A stretch of 64,000 bases of DNA from Eopsaltria australis (taxonomy: Eukaryota > Chordata > Aves > Passeriformes > Petroicidae). Location of the stretch: assembly GCA_034509425.1 (NCBI GenBank), contig JAVTVJ010001159.1:433146-497145 (forward strand), read 5' to 3'. The position numbers and the translations under genes were made by a program. The notes below the pieces were generated by a model. That model was not told where the DNA came from and did no database searches. It saw only the letters and a program-made list of their open reading frames with translations. Positions within the stretch are counted from its first letter, which is position 1. Each line of letters starts with the position of its first letter. This document shows, in pieces, positions 11,567 to 23,300 of the stretch.

Positions 11567-12979
11567 CTGCCTCCAGAGCAGCAGAGATTTGTCACCAGTT
11601 CAGCATCGTGTCCCATCATGTTCAGCACAGCCCAGTCTCCTGTTTGCCAAGTGATGGAGAGAGGCTGAGCAGGGGTGGCTTTCCCAAAATCCCAAAATGA
11701 ATGAGGCAGGGCTGGGATCCCCCTGGAGCTGTGGGGGATGAGAACCAGCAGGAGGTGGTGCCTGGGGACAGCCCAGGCTGCTCCAGGGTTCACCCTCAAC
11801 TTCAATTTGAATTTTCCCTGTTGAAAGCAGAGCCTTGTTCTCATGCTGTTCTTCCAGAGCACCTCTCACCTTTGGGGCTGGAGCTCCCATATTCCAGCCC
11901 CTTGGAATAGCACAGCTCCTGCTGCCAGCCCTTCCCTTCCGTGGCTTTTCTGGTTGCAAGGTGGTGGCAGAGCACTGCCTGATCTCCCATTGCTGCTCTC
12001 TTTTTCAGCCTGAAGTGGAGGAAACAAACTCATCTCTAATGCAGACATTTAGGGCTCCCCAGCCAAGGTTAATAATCCAGTGACACCTGAATTGCACCTA
12101 CTGTAAATAATGGGCACCGTTCCCAAAAGCTGCTGCAGGGTTTGGAACAGGCTGATTACACACCAGGAGAGGGAAGTGGCCCCGTGGATGCTTCTGGTGC
12201 TAAAAGAGGCAGTTTCATACAGGACTGGGGTGATGCTCTGATGTGCAGAACGGTGTCAGTGTAAAATGTGTGGCTGCAATGCAAAGGTTGGGAAACAAAG
12301 GCCTCATTTCCACTTTGATTTATTTTCCTCCTTCAGGAAGATCTTGTCTCTCACCTTCTTAAAGAACAGAACTAGTCCAGAATGCTGACACTCACATTCC
12401 CAGCTGGTTCTGCTTAGGCCTGTCCCAAGTTCTGCCTGGATGTGCAGAGCTGGGGCTGGATCCCAGATTTCTCAGGACTTCTGGACACCTTGGTCAAGGC
12501 TCTCCTTTGTTTGCGAGATTGTGTGATGGTTTGGGTTTGGTGGTGTGGGATCGTGGGGTTTGATCATTTGGTTTGGTGCTTTGTGGTGTGGGGTTTTGGG
12601 GTTTGGATGGTTTGGCTTTGGTGTGACAGCAGGGAGGGACCAGAGCTTTTGTGACAAGGTGTTTCCATCCCTGCAGGGACAGGCTTGGAAAAAAACTAGA
12701 AATCACTGGCAGTAGCACACGGAGGAGAAGGAGCCATCCCTTCCACCCTGCTGCCCCCAAACCTCAGCAGGCACCCCCTGGCACTGAGTGGAGCCGTGGG
12801 GTGGTGCAGCTGCACTCCTGCATGCCCAAACTGCCTGATCCAGAGCATGGCTCATTATTGCACAGAGAATAAGCAGCATTGTGGAAACCTCATTATAAAA
12901 ATGCTGCATTATTTTATTTTTTCCCACTTTTCCAAGCAGAATGTGGGATGTTCCTCCAAAAGAGGAGTTTGTGTTCACT
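11567..12979. other. Single-copy DNA including a G/T-rich tract
   Basis: 12520-12625 is a strand-asymmetric G/T-rich tract made of 'tggtttgggtttgg'-like words, a degenerate simple repeat. 12880-12960 is AT-richer. No gene was recognised. Confidence 0.45.
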
Positions 12980-13290
12980 TAGAATCCCGGAATGTCCTGA
13001 GCTGAAGGGGCCCACAGGGATCATCCAGCCCAGCTCCAATCCCTGCCCAGACACCCCAACAACCCCAGCCTGGGCATCCCTGGCAGCGCTGTCCAAACGC
13101 TCCTGGAGCTCTGGCAGCCTCGGGGCCGTGCCCATTCCCTGGGGAGCCTGGGCAGTGCCCAGCACCCTCTGGGGGAAGAACCTTGCCCTGATCTGCAGCC
13201 TGAGCCTGCCCTGGCCCAGCTCCAGCCATTCCCTGGCTCCTGTCCCTGTCCCAGAGGTCGGTGCTGGCTCTGGGCTGGCTCCACTGCTCT
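12980..13290 (-). mobile_element. CR1 LINE 3'-end fragment, reverse orientation
   Basis: It starts with 'agaatcccggaatgtcctg' and 'gggatcatccagccc', the reverse complement of the CR1 tail. It continues with 'ctgtccaaacgctcctggag', 'tggggagcctgggcagtgc' and 'ctctgggggaagaacc'. This is a different CR1 subfamily from the copies at 17808 and 25028, which lack this arrangement. Confidence 0.85.
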
Positions 13291-14181
13291 GAGCTGATCC
13301 CATCTCTCCATGGGGTGATCCTGCTCCCTCTCGGGCACTGCAGGGATCACCTCCCAAACAGAAGGTGCCTGGACAGCCCAGCCCTTCCCAGCACAGCAAA
13401 CAGAGATGCATTGGCTGCCCTCAGGTTTTGTTCTGGATTAGGGACGTGATGGAGCCCTGACATTTCAACCAGGAGCTGAGACATTTTAAGTTGTGTGCAG
13501 GGAAAATTAAGGTCTTTGCACTTTCCAGCAAGGATATTGCAAGGAGTGGGAAGCCAGGCAAGATTCATTACGGCCCCAAAGTGCAAAATTTCACACTTCC
13601 ATCTGCAGTTTCCTTTTTTAACTGTCTGTCATTCTGAAATGTTTGTATGAAATACAGGGAAGCGAGGAGCAGGAGAGGTGCAGGGATAAAGCTGGCAAAC
13701 GTGCACAGCTCTTCCATGGGGCTTTTGTACTCCTTTCCAACCCCACCAACCCCACTGGGCACACTTGAGTTCCCCAGGCTGGGGAGAGCAGCCCAGCCCA
13801 GCCCAGCTTCTGTAGGGGAACAAAGGAATGGCCAAACGAGGCCCAGAACCTCAGAGAAGGCCAGAAATGGAGCTAAAAAGAAGTCTCACTTCTCCAATAT
13901 CTGTTTACATTATTGCTGTAAAAGCCTCTTTGTCACTGGGAGGACAATTGTACAAGGGCTTTTGGGGGAATTCTGTGTTTGGAGCTGTTTGTACACAGGA
14001 AAGTGCATCACGAGCAGCCTGAAATGAACCACTCTGTGCAGCTCAGCCAGGCTTTCATCCTGGGTGACAGAGGTGGAATGACCCTCTGGGGTCCTTTCCT
14101 GCTGCTCTCACAGAGCTTCCTCTGCACCTCTGACCTTGCAGTCTCATGGCCAAGTGATCTCCAACTCTGTGAAGGGATCTT
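13291..14181. other. Single-copy DNA, no gene recognised
   Basis: Unique sequence of mixed composition. A short cccag triplication lies at about 13790-13806. 13600-13640 and 13880-13960 are AT-richer. Nothing else was recognised. Confidence 0.45.
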
Positions 14182-14549
14182 GTGTGGAAACCTGGGATTT
14201 GTGTGGAAAGCTGGGATTTGTGTGGAAACCTGGGATTTGTGTGGAAACCTGGGATTTGTGTGGAAACCTGCGATTTGTGTGGAAGTCTGGGATTTGTGTG
14301 GAAGCCTAGGATTTGTGTGGAAGTCTGAAATTTGTGTGGAAACCTGGGATTTATGTGGAAACCTGGGATTTGTGTGGAAACCTGGGATTTGTGTGGAAAC
14401 CTGGAATTTGTGTGGAAACCTGGGATTTGTGTGGAAGTCTGGGATTTATGTGGAAGCTTGGGATTTGCGTGGAAACCTGGGATTTTTGTGGAAGCCTGGG
14501 ATTTTTGTGGAAGCCTGGGATTTATGTGGAAAGCTGGCATTTGTGTGGA
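14182..14549. repeat. 19-bp minisatellite, 19 full copies
   Basis: The unit is 'gtgtggaaacctgggattt', with variants 'ttgtgg' and 'atgtgg' and 'agtctgg', 'agcctgg' or 'aagctgg'. Starts at 14182, 14201 and 14220 fix the 19-bp period, and the 20th start falls at 14543. Three units make 19 codons, so both strands stay open over about 370 bp. No protein is implied. Confidence 0.95.
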
Positions 14550-17500
14550 GCAGGGCTGGGTGAGAGAGGAGCCCCTGCCCAAGGGGGAGCCAGCTGGGGA
14601 GGCAGAGCAGGCACCGTGTCCTGGGAAAGCCAGGCTGGATGGAGCCGGGGCCAGCCTGGAGGCAGGAGCGGCCCAGATGGGAACTGCAGGGAGAATGGGA
14701 GTCTGATTCCTGTCAGGGGAGCTCTGCAGGGCTGGCACCCTGCGCTGAGCTGGGCTCGAGGGGCAGGAGGCTGAAGGGAGCTGCCCCACACCTGCAGCCT
14801 CCCGGGAGAAGCACCTGCCCCTGGGGCCATGGCTCGGAGCTGCCAGGTGCTGAGGGGGAAGCTGTGATGGATTCATTCTCCTCCCTTATCCAGAGGCTGC
14901 ACTGCACCTTCTGCAAACACCAACGTCCTGAAACACCACGGAGACAGCACAGAGAGAGAGAGAGAGCCCCGATAAATCACCGGGACTGGGAGCCTTTATT
15001 GCCACTGACAACAGCGCCTGCCAGGCCTTTGTTTTCCTCCTGCTGCTCAAATCCCCTGGCTTGCTTTCTGCTCACCTTCCCAGTGCCCTGTTCCCACTCT
15101 TAGCTGTTATTGCCATTAACAATTATTAATTTGGATCAGAATCCACTCGAACTTGGTGCTGCAGAAATTCAGAGTTTCATCTGTGTTTCCTCCTTCTTCC
15201 TTCCCTCTGTCATTGCCTTCCTTCCCAGATTCCCTCTCAGGGTCCTGCCCCACTTCGAGGTTCCTTGTCCTGAGCCCAGGGGCTGCCTGGATGTGCCCAG
15301 CCATGGGAGATGCCCTCACCTGGGGCCAGGGCAGAGCCATGATTTGGGAACGGGGCAGCTCGGGGCTGGATCTGGGCAGCAGGAGGTGGCCGAGGGTTTC
15401 ACAAGTGCCAAACGAGGCCAGCTCAGCACTCAGCTGTGCAGAACAGTCTGCAGGGGCTCCCGTTCATCCTGGCCATTTTCTGAGTCTTAAAAATTTCAAG
15501 TAAGCACAGGAGTGAAAGAGAAAATGCCTTCCCAAAAATAGTTCTGAAAGCTGTGATGGTGGGAGTCCTCCAGCACTGCCGGGAAGCAGGGAGGGAGTTC
15601 AGCCAGCCCGGGGATGGTGATTGCTCCTGGATGAAACAGCCTGGCCCTCCAGGGAATGCTGAGACCCAGCAGGAACTGAAACCCAGGAACTGCACAACAG
15701 GAAGGAAAATGCACAGCTCCAAAAGCCCCTGAAGCCACAGCTGGGAAGGCTGAGCTGCCTCTGCAGGGCTCTCAGATGTTACATGGCTGGGGATGGGGTC
15801 AGCTCCTCCAGAGCTGGATCCAGACCAAAAATCCGATTGGAAACGATTCATTTGGAAGCCTTTGTTTCACTCGGGGAGATGCGTGGGACAGTGTTCTGGG
15901 GAGCACACAAATCACCCAGAGCTGTGGTGGTGCTCTGATCCCAGAGGAGGGCTGGAGGCAGATTAAACAAATGGGGTTGGGATATCAGATACCTGCAAAA
16001 AAAAAGTGAAAAGGACCTGGTTCTACCCAAGGCTGGGGCCATAATGTGCCGTCCTTGCTGAGTTTCCAGGGCACTGAGCTCTTGCTGGCGCTGGGGTTTT
16101 GTTACAGACAAAAGCCCTGATGAAATCGCGCTCTGCTTTGCTGAAATGTTATCCCTGCCGAAAGCACAGGAGATTTGCTTTTCCTGGGGCCCAGCTCCAC
16201 AGAGTCTCCCGTGGAAATGGAGAAGCCCCAGGAAGATGAGGACTGTTCTCACCTTCCCAGAGCAGCTGGTGAACAACGAGCCCGGGGCTGGAGCTGGGAG
16301 GGGGTTGCAGGCATTTGTTCCCTGTGAAGGCTCTTGGGGTGGTTTGGCATCACAGGGCAGGGGAAGGAGCTGTTCCCACATCCACACCTGCTGCTGGCTG
16401 CTGTGGGTCCATCCCTTTGGATCCCTGGATCTGCCCCTTATAAAGCTTGAAAGCAGTTCTGAAATTTTACAGGCAGGATTTGTGAGTGGGAAATGTTTTT
16501 AATTGGGGTTGATTACAAGAACTCTGCGTTTCCTCCCTGCCTGTGTCCTGCAAATCTCTCTTGCCTCTCACCACATTTTTCTTATTTTTAAGGGGGGAAA
16601 AAAAGAGTGGGATGGATATAACCCCAGCAAATCTCCTTTAGCAGATGTAAATCCAGCCCTGTGCTTAAGCAAAAACCTGAAGCTCAAGTTAGAGTGGCTT
16701 CAAAGTCAGAGCTTTCCCTTCCCCCTCCTTACAGTGGGAATTTCCTGGTGGGTTTTAGGCTCAGCACAGGGGGTCTGGTGCTTGTTGGGGCACAGAAGCA
16801 GCACAATACACAAATACAGCCCGAGGAGCTGCACCTGCCCTGGGCCCAGCTCATCCCTGCTGCCCCAGGACCAGCCTGGAGCTTTTGCCATGAGCTGGGA
16901 TGGAGGAGCTGATCCCATAAAACTGGGAACACAAGGCCTTGGAGAGGAGCTGTGGGCCAGCCTGGCAGGAGGGTGTAAAGCCTCCAGAACTCCTTCAGCT
17001 CCGTGGATCTCTCCTGATTTACACCAGAGGAGTGTAGGGCTCTTAGCACATGTGCCAGATGGTCTTTTATAAGCACAGGAATTATTTAAGAGTGTGGCCA
17101 TTACTCCAGTACTAATGAATTACAAATAACTCCTGCAGGAAAGGCCTTTTGCTGACTAAGAAACGTGTCCCCAAGATAAGCTTACAGTTGAGGTTTAAAG
17201 GGTCAGCAATTTTTACAAAATATATTTTATTCCGAGTAAGTTAAAGGGGCCTGGAAAGATCCCACTTGCCTCATTAGCAAATATTGCCCAATTTTTCTTT
17301 CCCAGTGTAGCAGGGGGGAAGAGAACCATATAAAATAAACACCTGGCAGGAGTGCATAATCTGCATAAATTCAAGTGGTTACACTCCTGACAGAAAACCC
17401 AACCAAGATGAGCCTTTGGAAGGTGGCAAAGTTGCCTCAGCGTTGATTTATTTCCACGCAGGCCATGCATGGCTGGGGTTTCAGAGACCCTGGCAGATCC

Positions 17501-17807
17501 TGGAGCTCCCTTAGCTCTGGATGGACCCCCTTAGACCCAGAGGTGGAATGGGGCCAGTCCCAGCTCCCAGAGCACATCCTGGGGCCTATCCTGGCTCCTC
17601 CAGGTGGGAGAGTTGGTGCAGGTTGGTCACAGCCATGAATCTTGAGCACTGGAGCTCCTCCACTCCTGCTGGAGGTGAAATTTATTGTTTCAGGCTCTGC
17701 TGATGCATTTTTTGTTTATAGGAGCCCTGGTGTTCTCCCTCCTTGGGTCTTTGGGGATGATCATCCCCAGGCGGTGCCATTTCTCCACTATCCCAGTGAC
17801 CCAGCAG
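14550..17807. other. Single-copy DNA, no gene recognised
   Basis: GC-rich unique DNA with an (AG)n run at 14951-14966. AT-rich stretches at 15095-15180 and 17100-17250 ('caaaatatattttattcc') are candidate non-coding elements. The long overlapping frames at 14639-15103 and 16503-17072 have no recognisable domain. Confidence 0.4.
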
Positions 17808-18040
17808 GGAATGGCTTCCCAGTGCCAGAGGGCAGGGATGGATGGGAGATTGGGAAGGAATTGTTCCCTGGGAGGCTGGGGAGGGGCTGGGATGGAATTG
17901 CCAGATTTGCTGTGGCTGCCCCTGGATCCCTGGCAGTGGCCAAGGCCAGGCTGGACATTGGGGCTGGGAGCAGCCTGGGACAGTGGCAGGTGTCCCTGCC
18001 ATGGCAGGGGTGGCACTGGGTGAGCTCTCAGGTCCCTCAG
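17808..18040 (+). mobile_element. CR1 LINE 3'-end fragment
   Basis: It contains 'ggaatggcttcccagtg', 'gaaggaattgttccctggg', 'ccaaggccaggctggacatt', 'cagcctgggacagtggcagg' and 'ccatggcaggggtgg'. It is close to the copy at 25028-25440, but the flanks and 3' tail differ, so the two are separate insertions of one subfamily. Confidence 0.9.
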
Positions 18041-21000
18041 AGCTCTCTGGAAGGAACCTCCCCATGCCAGGAACACTCAAGGCTTTCTCCAGGTTGCCTT
18101 TCGTGCACATTTGCCTGAAAATTCAGCAGCTCTGGGATGCTTCAGTGGGATGAGGGAGAGGAAAATGCAGAGAGTCTGTCATTAAAAGCGATGAAAAAAG
18201 CGTTTTAGTAATTTTTAATGCTTGAGTAATTTTTGGTGCCAAGGAACATATCAGCAAGAGAGCTGGTCTCATCAGAATAATAGAAAATCCATGTTCTTGG
18301 CCATCAATTATTGATAAGGGTTAACAGGGCCGTATCCATCGTACAAGGGCGGTGTCACGTTGTTCCTTCCCCTGTACATCCAATTTTCTGCTTCCTTCAT
18401 TCCCTTGTTTCATCTTTTAGCCCAAATGTTTTCAATCCCTCCCCCAGCTGTGCCATTCCTGCTGGCAGCCATTCCCTGATCCAGCAGTGTGGGGATCAGG
18501 GCAGGGTGACCACAAATGGCAGCTCCTGGCCAGGATTCCCTCTGTCCCTCACTCCGGGATATTCTGCTCCAGCAGGAGCAAACCCATTATTCCCATGGGA
18601 ATGGGACCCAGGGCATGCACAGAGCTGCATCTGCTGCTGTCTCTGCACCATCAGTGAGGAGGAGGAGGATGCAGGAGAACTCTCCAGCTCCAGGGTTATT
18701 TCCAGGCTCATCCCAGGTGGGATGGAAGGAGGGGATCTGTCCCATCCCAAACCCAAATGGCCGAGTGAGGAGGTGCCAACAAGCAGGACCTCCCCAGCAC
18801 CCTCTCACTGCCTGTTTCACATTTGCTCTTCCTGAAAAACCCTCCCTAACTGTGGTGTCCTCAAGGCAGGGAAGGGAAGGAACATTGATTGCTTCTCCCC
18901 ACATCCAAAAATCGATATTTGAACAAAGACTGGGGAAAATTCCTATACAGAAGCAACATCTTGTAATTAATCATAAAAACGATCCTTGTGCGGGAGTGAT
19001 TGTTTAGCAAGAGCAAACACCTGCTCTGGTCTACCTCCTTTTTGTCATGGTTTGGACAATTTTCAGACGTTCGTAAGTAAAGCCTGGTTTTCAGTAGCTC
19101 CAGCTTCTTCTCTTTTGGTGATTTTTCCAATCTTTTTTTTGTAAAACTGTTCCTTTCTCAGTGATGAGACATCCCAGTCAGTATTAGGAATTAATGTTTG
19201 TTTTCACATCACTTTCTGGGTCCATATTTGAGGGGCAGAGTAGGAAGTTGGCAGCAAGTTTGAGGGTGCCTGATTCATGCTGGATGCAAACTCCAGAAGT
19301 TTAAAGGGCCACGAGTGATTAAATGTGCAGCTCTGAGGACTCAAAGGAGGTGCATGGAACCAGTTTGTGTTTGGGGAGGGAGGGAGAAGGGAGGAGTAGG
19401 GGAACAACGTGGAGGATTTTGCTAAATCTGTGGGACTCTGCTGCCAGACATCCCTGTGGCTCTCTGAGTGCTGCCCCTCTCTGTGTCCTGCTGCAAACTG
19501 GGCTTCCCAGATTTTACTCATGGCTTGTAAATAGTCCAAGGGGACAAAAAAAAAAAGCCATTATTCTGGTCAGAAAGCACTTTGGCTGAAAGGCTGCATT
19601 TTTTATCATTTGTGTGTGTTGCAGTCCACAAATAATAAATAAAAGCTGGGGTAATTTAGGTTTAATGATGTTCCCTGGTTTCAGCCGTCCCAGGTGTGCC
19701 AGGTCTGGCCTCTCTTCAGCCACTTCATCACTGCCAGGGAAATGTGCAGCTGATTCTCCACCCTCTGTGCTCTGCAGCCCTTCCTCAGCTCTGCTGCTGG
19801 ATTTGGGATTGGCCTCACTGCCACGTGCCCCGTTCCAGGTTGGAGCAGCCGTGGGAATGAGGGAGCTGGAGCAGGGGGTTTGGGGGAATTCAGGCAGGGG
19901 GAACAGTGGGGTTTGGGGGAATTCAGGGAGTTTGTAGCTGATCATTCCTTCCCTCCCTGCAGAGCTGCTGCATTTCCAGCATCAGACACAGCCACAGCAA
20001 AGGGCTGATCTCTGCTGATCCCCCCCTTCTAAAGCAGGGAAATGGGAAATGTTTGAAATAACCCCTTTGAAACTTTTTGAAGTGAAAATATTCCCTCTGA
20101 AGGGGAGCATTCGTTTCCATTTAGGTGTTTGGGTAGAAAAGAGAGAGAAGGCAGGATGGGTGACATCCAAAGGGTCACCTCTGGTGCAGAGAGATGGGAG
20201 CTCTGTGCTGATCCAGCTGGGAGGGAGGGATGGAGTTGTTTCCCTTTGGATTTCCCTGGGGATGGTGCCTCTAATCTGTGCAGAGCTGATCCAGCTGGCA
20301 AAACTCCACATCCAGAGATGGTGCAAACACCCCATGGCCAGGGCAGGGAGCCCTGGAGTGATTCATTACTTTGTTCCCATCCTTTGGGCCCATGCCTGTG
20401 AATATTCTGTGGGGTTTTGAACTGAAGTGAGGAGTGCTGGTGCTGGGTGTCGCTCACGTTTTCCAAGAGAAAGGCTTTGCAGTTTTCCTGCTTGCAGATG
20501 GCCCTTTGGATCCCCTCAGTGCTTTGGGAAGACTTCCAGGTCCCCTCAGCAGAGCTCTCTGTGCCCAGCTGTGCCACCTTCCCCTCCTGGCTCCAGGACC
20601 TGCCTTGCATTATTCAGGGATCAAACTCCACCCCGTGATAGGAGCTGAGGTCTGAGCCATGATCTGCACTGGGAATGACGACCCTGACCTTAAACTGGCA
20701 CCAGCAACTTCCCAAGGTTTAGTGGAGGAATGTGAGCCCAGCTCTGCTGTCCTGGAGCAGCCTGAGCTGAGGGTGAGCGGGGTCCAAGGGGCAGCAGCGC
20801 TTTGGGCATCTGCTGAGGAGCTGGGAACTTCCACAAGGGCCATCTCTAGGGAAGGATCCTAAAGAGATCCTGGAAATGCTGCCCAGGGGTTGCTCCTGGC
20901 TCTGGCTGTGCCACCCTGGTGGAGTCGAGCCGTGAGGGAGGGTCCCTGGGGGGCTGTGCCGGGGTCCTTTGGCTGCCACTGCCCAGGGAAGCCAAGGCTG

Positions 21001-21094
21001 GGTTAGGGGTTCAGCTTTAGGGTTTGAGTGCTGTGGGGTAGAAAAGCGTAACCCTGGGCTTTGTCTGGTCAGAGCAGGGGCTGATGGCACCAAG
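18041..21094. other. Single-copy DNA with candidate conserved elements
   Basis: 18180-18350 is AT-rich and non-repetitive ('gcgttttagtaatttttaat', 'caattattgataagg') and is a good conserved-element candidate. 18950-19080 is similar. 19874-19930 holds two copies of a G-rich 'ggtttgggggaattcagg' word. No gene was recognised. Confidence 0.4.
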
Positions 21095-21194
21095 GGTGTG
21101 GCTTTGATCCCTGTGTGGGCCATTCCCCTAAGAGCTGGACTCGATGATCCTGGCGGGTCCCTTCCAGCCGAGGATATTCTGTGATGCTGTGAAA
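21095..21194 (+). mobile_element. CR1 LINE 3' terminus
   Basis: 'gtgtgggccattcccc', 'gagctggactcgatgatcc' and 'gggtcccttccagcc' followed by 'gatattctgtgatgctgtga' match the extreme 3' end of CR1, including the degenerate terminal octamer repeat ('attctgtgat'-like). Only about 100 bp survive. Confidence 0.85.
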
Positions 21195-22516
21195 TCCACC
21201 CCAGTCCCACCTGGCCCTGGATCACTGCACAGCACAGGCTAAGGCTGGCAATAGGATGTGCCCGAGCTGAGTGCTGGGAGCTGGTGTCCCCCTGCCTCAG
21301 CTGAGCCATCCGTGATTCCCAGGTTATTCCAGCGCCTGCATCCAAACAGCGAGAGCCCTGACTAAGCCCTGCACTGAGCTGAGGTGTTCTGTGGAGCCAG
21401 GCCCTGCCTCCAGCAGCCAGTTCCCAGAGGGATTCATCTCTTCGTGCTGGATATAAACCTAAAATTTACATCTCCAGTTAAAGAGCAGCTTCCCAGATAA
21501 GGCTTCAGTCTCTAGTGAGGATGAACAGAAACATCTCCCCCATTAAAGATTTCATCCCTTTTTTCTGATGACGAACTGGCTGTGCAGGCGTTTTATGGGT
21601 TCCCCCAGAGGGGGTCTGGTGCAGCGTTAAATCTTTGCTGTGTCAGGCTGAAAAGTCGCTCAAGATGGTGCTTAAACACCTCCTCCAGTCCCCAGCCAGC
21701 CGAAAATCCTTCCCTGCTGGATCACAACTGGCAGATTAAAATCAGCACGTGCTGTGCATCCAGCAAGGATGGGAAGGGAAGGCGGGGGATCTCCCTGTCC
21801 CCTCCCTGCCACCCCCCTGCTCCAGGGCCACCTCCAGCAACTCCTCCTGTCCCTCCTCCCGTGCCCCACTTCCCTCCCCTGTTTGTGGAAATGATAAATG
21901 TCCCCGAGCAAGGACTGATCCCCAGCACAACACCAGCGATTCCAGAGCGTTCCAAAATCCGCATCACACAGCTGTGCCCGGCCTCCCTCCCCTCTGTGGG
22001 CAGCACAGAAAACCAAACAAACACAGCCCAAGTTGTTAAAATAACACAGCTTGTTGCTCAAACAGGCGAAAGCCTGGGATGCGGAATTAAAGGCTGTTAT
22101 CCCTGGAACTCACCTGGCTTTATGGAGCACGCCCGGCATCCCGGCCACCCACTGCTCCGAGCTTTCAGCAGCGCAGGAGCTCTAGGGGTGGGGAAGTGAA
22201 TTAAAGATGAAGTGGCAGCTGGAACTGTGAAGTTCCTGCCTTAATATCATTTTCGGAGGAGTGCTGTGCGTTTGATAACATGTGCCATGCACACGGTTAT
22301 TTCCTTGAATTAGATAACAGCAGATAACACAATGATCCTAATCTGCCCCCCAGCCCGGCGCTGGAAACCTGGCATTACAGAGCCCGGCTTATCTGATCCC
22401 GGCTTATCTGATCCCGGCGGCTCCTCCCGAGCTCTCCCCACTCCTTCAGTGAGACATTGCCCGGGTTAGAGTGGCTGTGAACGAGCTCTGCTGCCGCTGG
22501 AACAGCCCCCAGGTGT
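21195..22516. other. Single-copy DNA with regulatory-looking stretches
   Basis: 21440-21560 is AT-rich ('tggatataaacctaaaattt', 'cccattaaagatttc'). 22200-22420 contains a cluster of GATA-type motifs, listed separately. The frame at 21582-22199 has no recognisable domain. Confidence 0.4.
22270..22418. promoter_or_regulatory. Cluster of five GATA-type motifs with a 15-bp direct repeat
   Basis: GATA words: TGATAA at 22273-22278, AGATAA at 22312-22317 and 22322-22327, and TTATCT (reverse) at 22389-22394 and 22404-22409. The last two sit in a perfect duplication of the 15-bp word 'cccggcttatctgat'. An E-box CATGTG lies at 22279-22284. The pairing of GATA sites with an E-box is known from haematopoietic enhancers, but function here is inference. 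Confidence 0.35.
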
Positions 22517-22735
22517 GGGGCTGGGCATCCTCGGGAACTGGGGCTGGGCATCCTCGGGAAGTGGGGCTGGGCATCCTCGGGAACTGGGGCTGGAGATCCT
22601 CGGGAACTGGGGCTGGAGATCCTCGGGAACTGGGGCTGGAGATCCTCGGGAACTGGGGCTGGAGATCCTCGGGAATTTGGGCTGGAGATCCTGGGAACTG
22701 GGGCTGGAAACCCTCAGGAACAGGGGCTGGAGACA
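22517..22735. repeat. 23-bp minisatellite, about 9.5 copies
   Basis: Units begin 'ggggctggagatcctcggg' or 'ggggctgggcatcctcggg' and end 'aact'. Starts at 22517, 22540 and 22563 set the 23-bp period. The three left-hand units carry 'gggcatcc' and the rest 'ggagatcc', showing local spread of variants. Each unit has a GGGG run. Confidence 0.95.
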
Positions 22736-23100
22736 GCTCCTGCCAGCTGCTGGTGCTCTCCAGGGCTTTATAACAGGGAACAGGGTGGGACAGCCAAGGC
22801 TGGATCCCCAAAGTGCCTCCAAGTGCAGCATCCTGGGTGATTCCCAGAGGGGGATTGTCTCCCACCACAGCCTCCAAGAGAATCCATCTCATCCCATCCA
22901 GGTGGGATAACACTTGTTCAGGACCCCCTTCAGGGCCCTGAGAAGCCACAAGGGTTTTGGTTTTTTTCGGTTGTTTGTTTTTTTCCTTTCCCCAAATCTC
23001 CCCTGGATCCTGGTGTTGGAGCAGTGCTGTGACAGTCCTGCATCACGGGCAGGACATGTTTGCTGTGCCTGCCCCTCCTGGGATCCATGACATCCCAGAG
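22736..23100. other. Single-copy DNA between two tandem arrays
   Basis: Unique sequence with a T-rich run at 22957-22990. No gene was recognised. Confidence 0.45.
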
Positions 23101-23300
23101 GATCCCATCCCATCCCATCCCCATCCCCATCCCATCCCCATCCCTATCCCCATCCCCATCCCCATCCCCATCCCATCCCATCCCATGGATCCCATCCCAT
23201 CCCATGGATCCCATCCCATCCCATCCCATCCCATCCCATCCCATCCCATCCCATCCCATCCCATGGATCCCATCCCATCCCATGGATCCCATCCCATCTC
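23101..23300. repeat. (CCCAT)n / (CCCCAT)n microsatellite with GGATCC interruptions
   Basis: About 200 bp of 'cccat' pentamers mixed with 'ccccat' hexamers in the first third. 'ccatggatcc' blocks recur at about 23184, 23204, 23262 and 23281. The strand is almost free of G apart from those blocks. It gives long MGWDPWDGMG-type spurious frames on the reverse strand. Confidence 0.95.

Noticed and set aside
12525..12560. ERVL LTR start at 'tgtgatggtttggg'
   Set aside because: Only the first few bases resemble the LTR terminus and the following sequence is the G/T-rich tract.
12520..12625. Interstitial telomeric repeat
   Set aside because: The tract is G/T-rich but lacks TTAGGG units. It is a degenerate simple repeat.
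13979..14876. Long frames on both strands with WDLCGNLGFVWK-like and reverse-strand repeats
   Set aside because: They are the 19-bp minisatellite read in different frames. Equal openness of both strands argues against coding.
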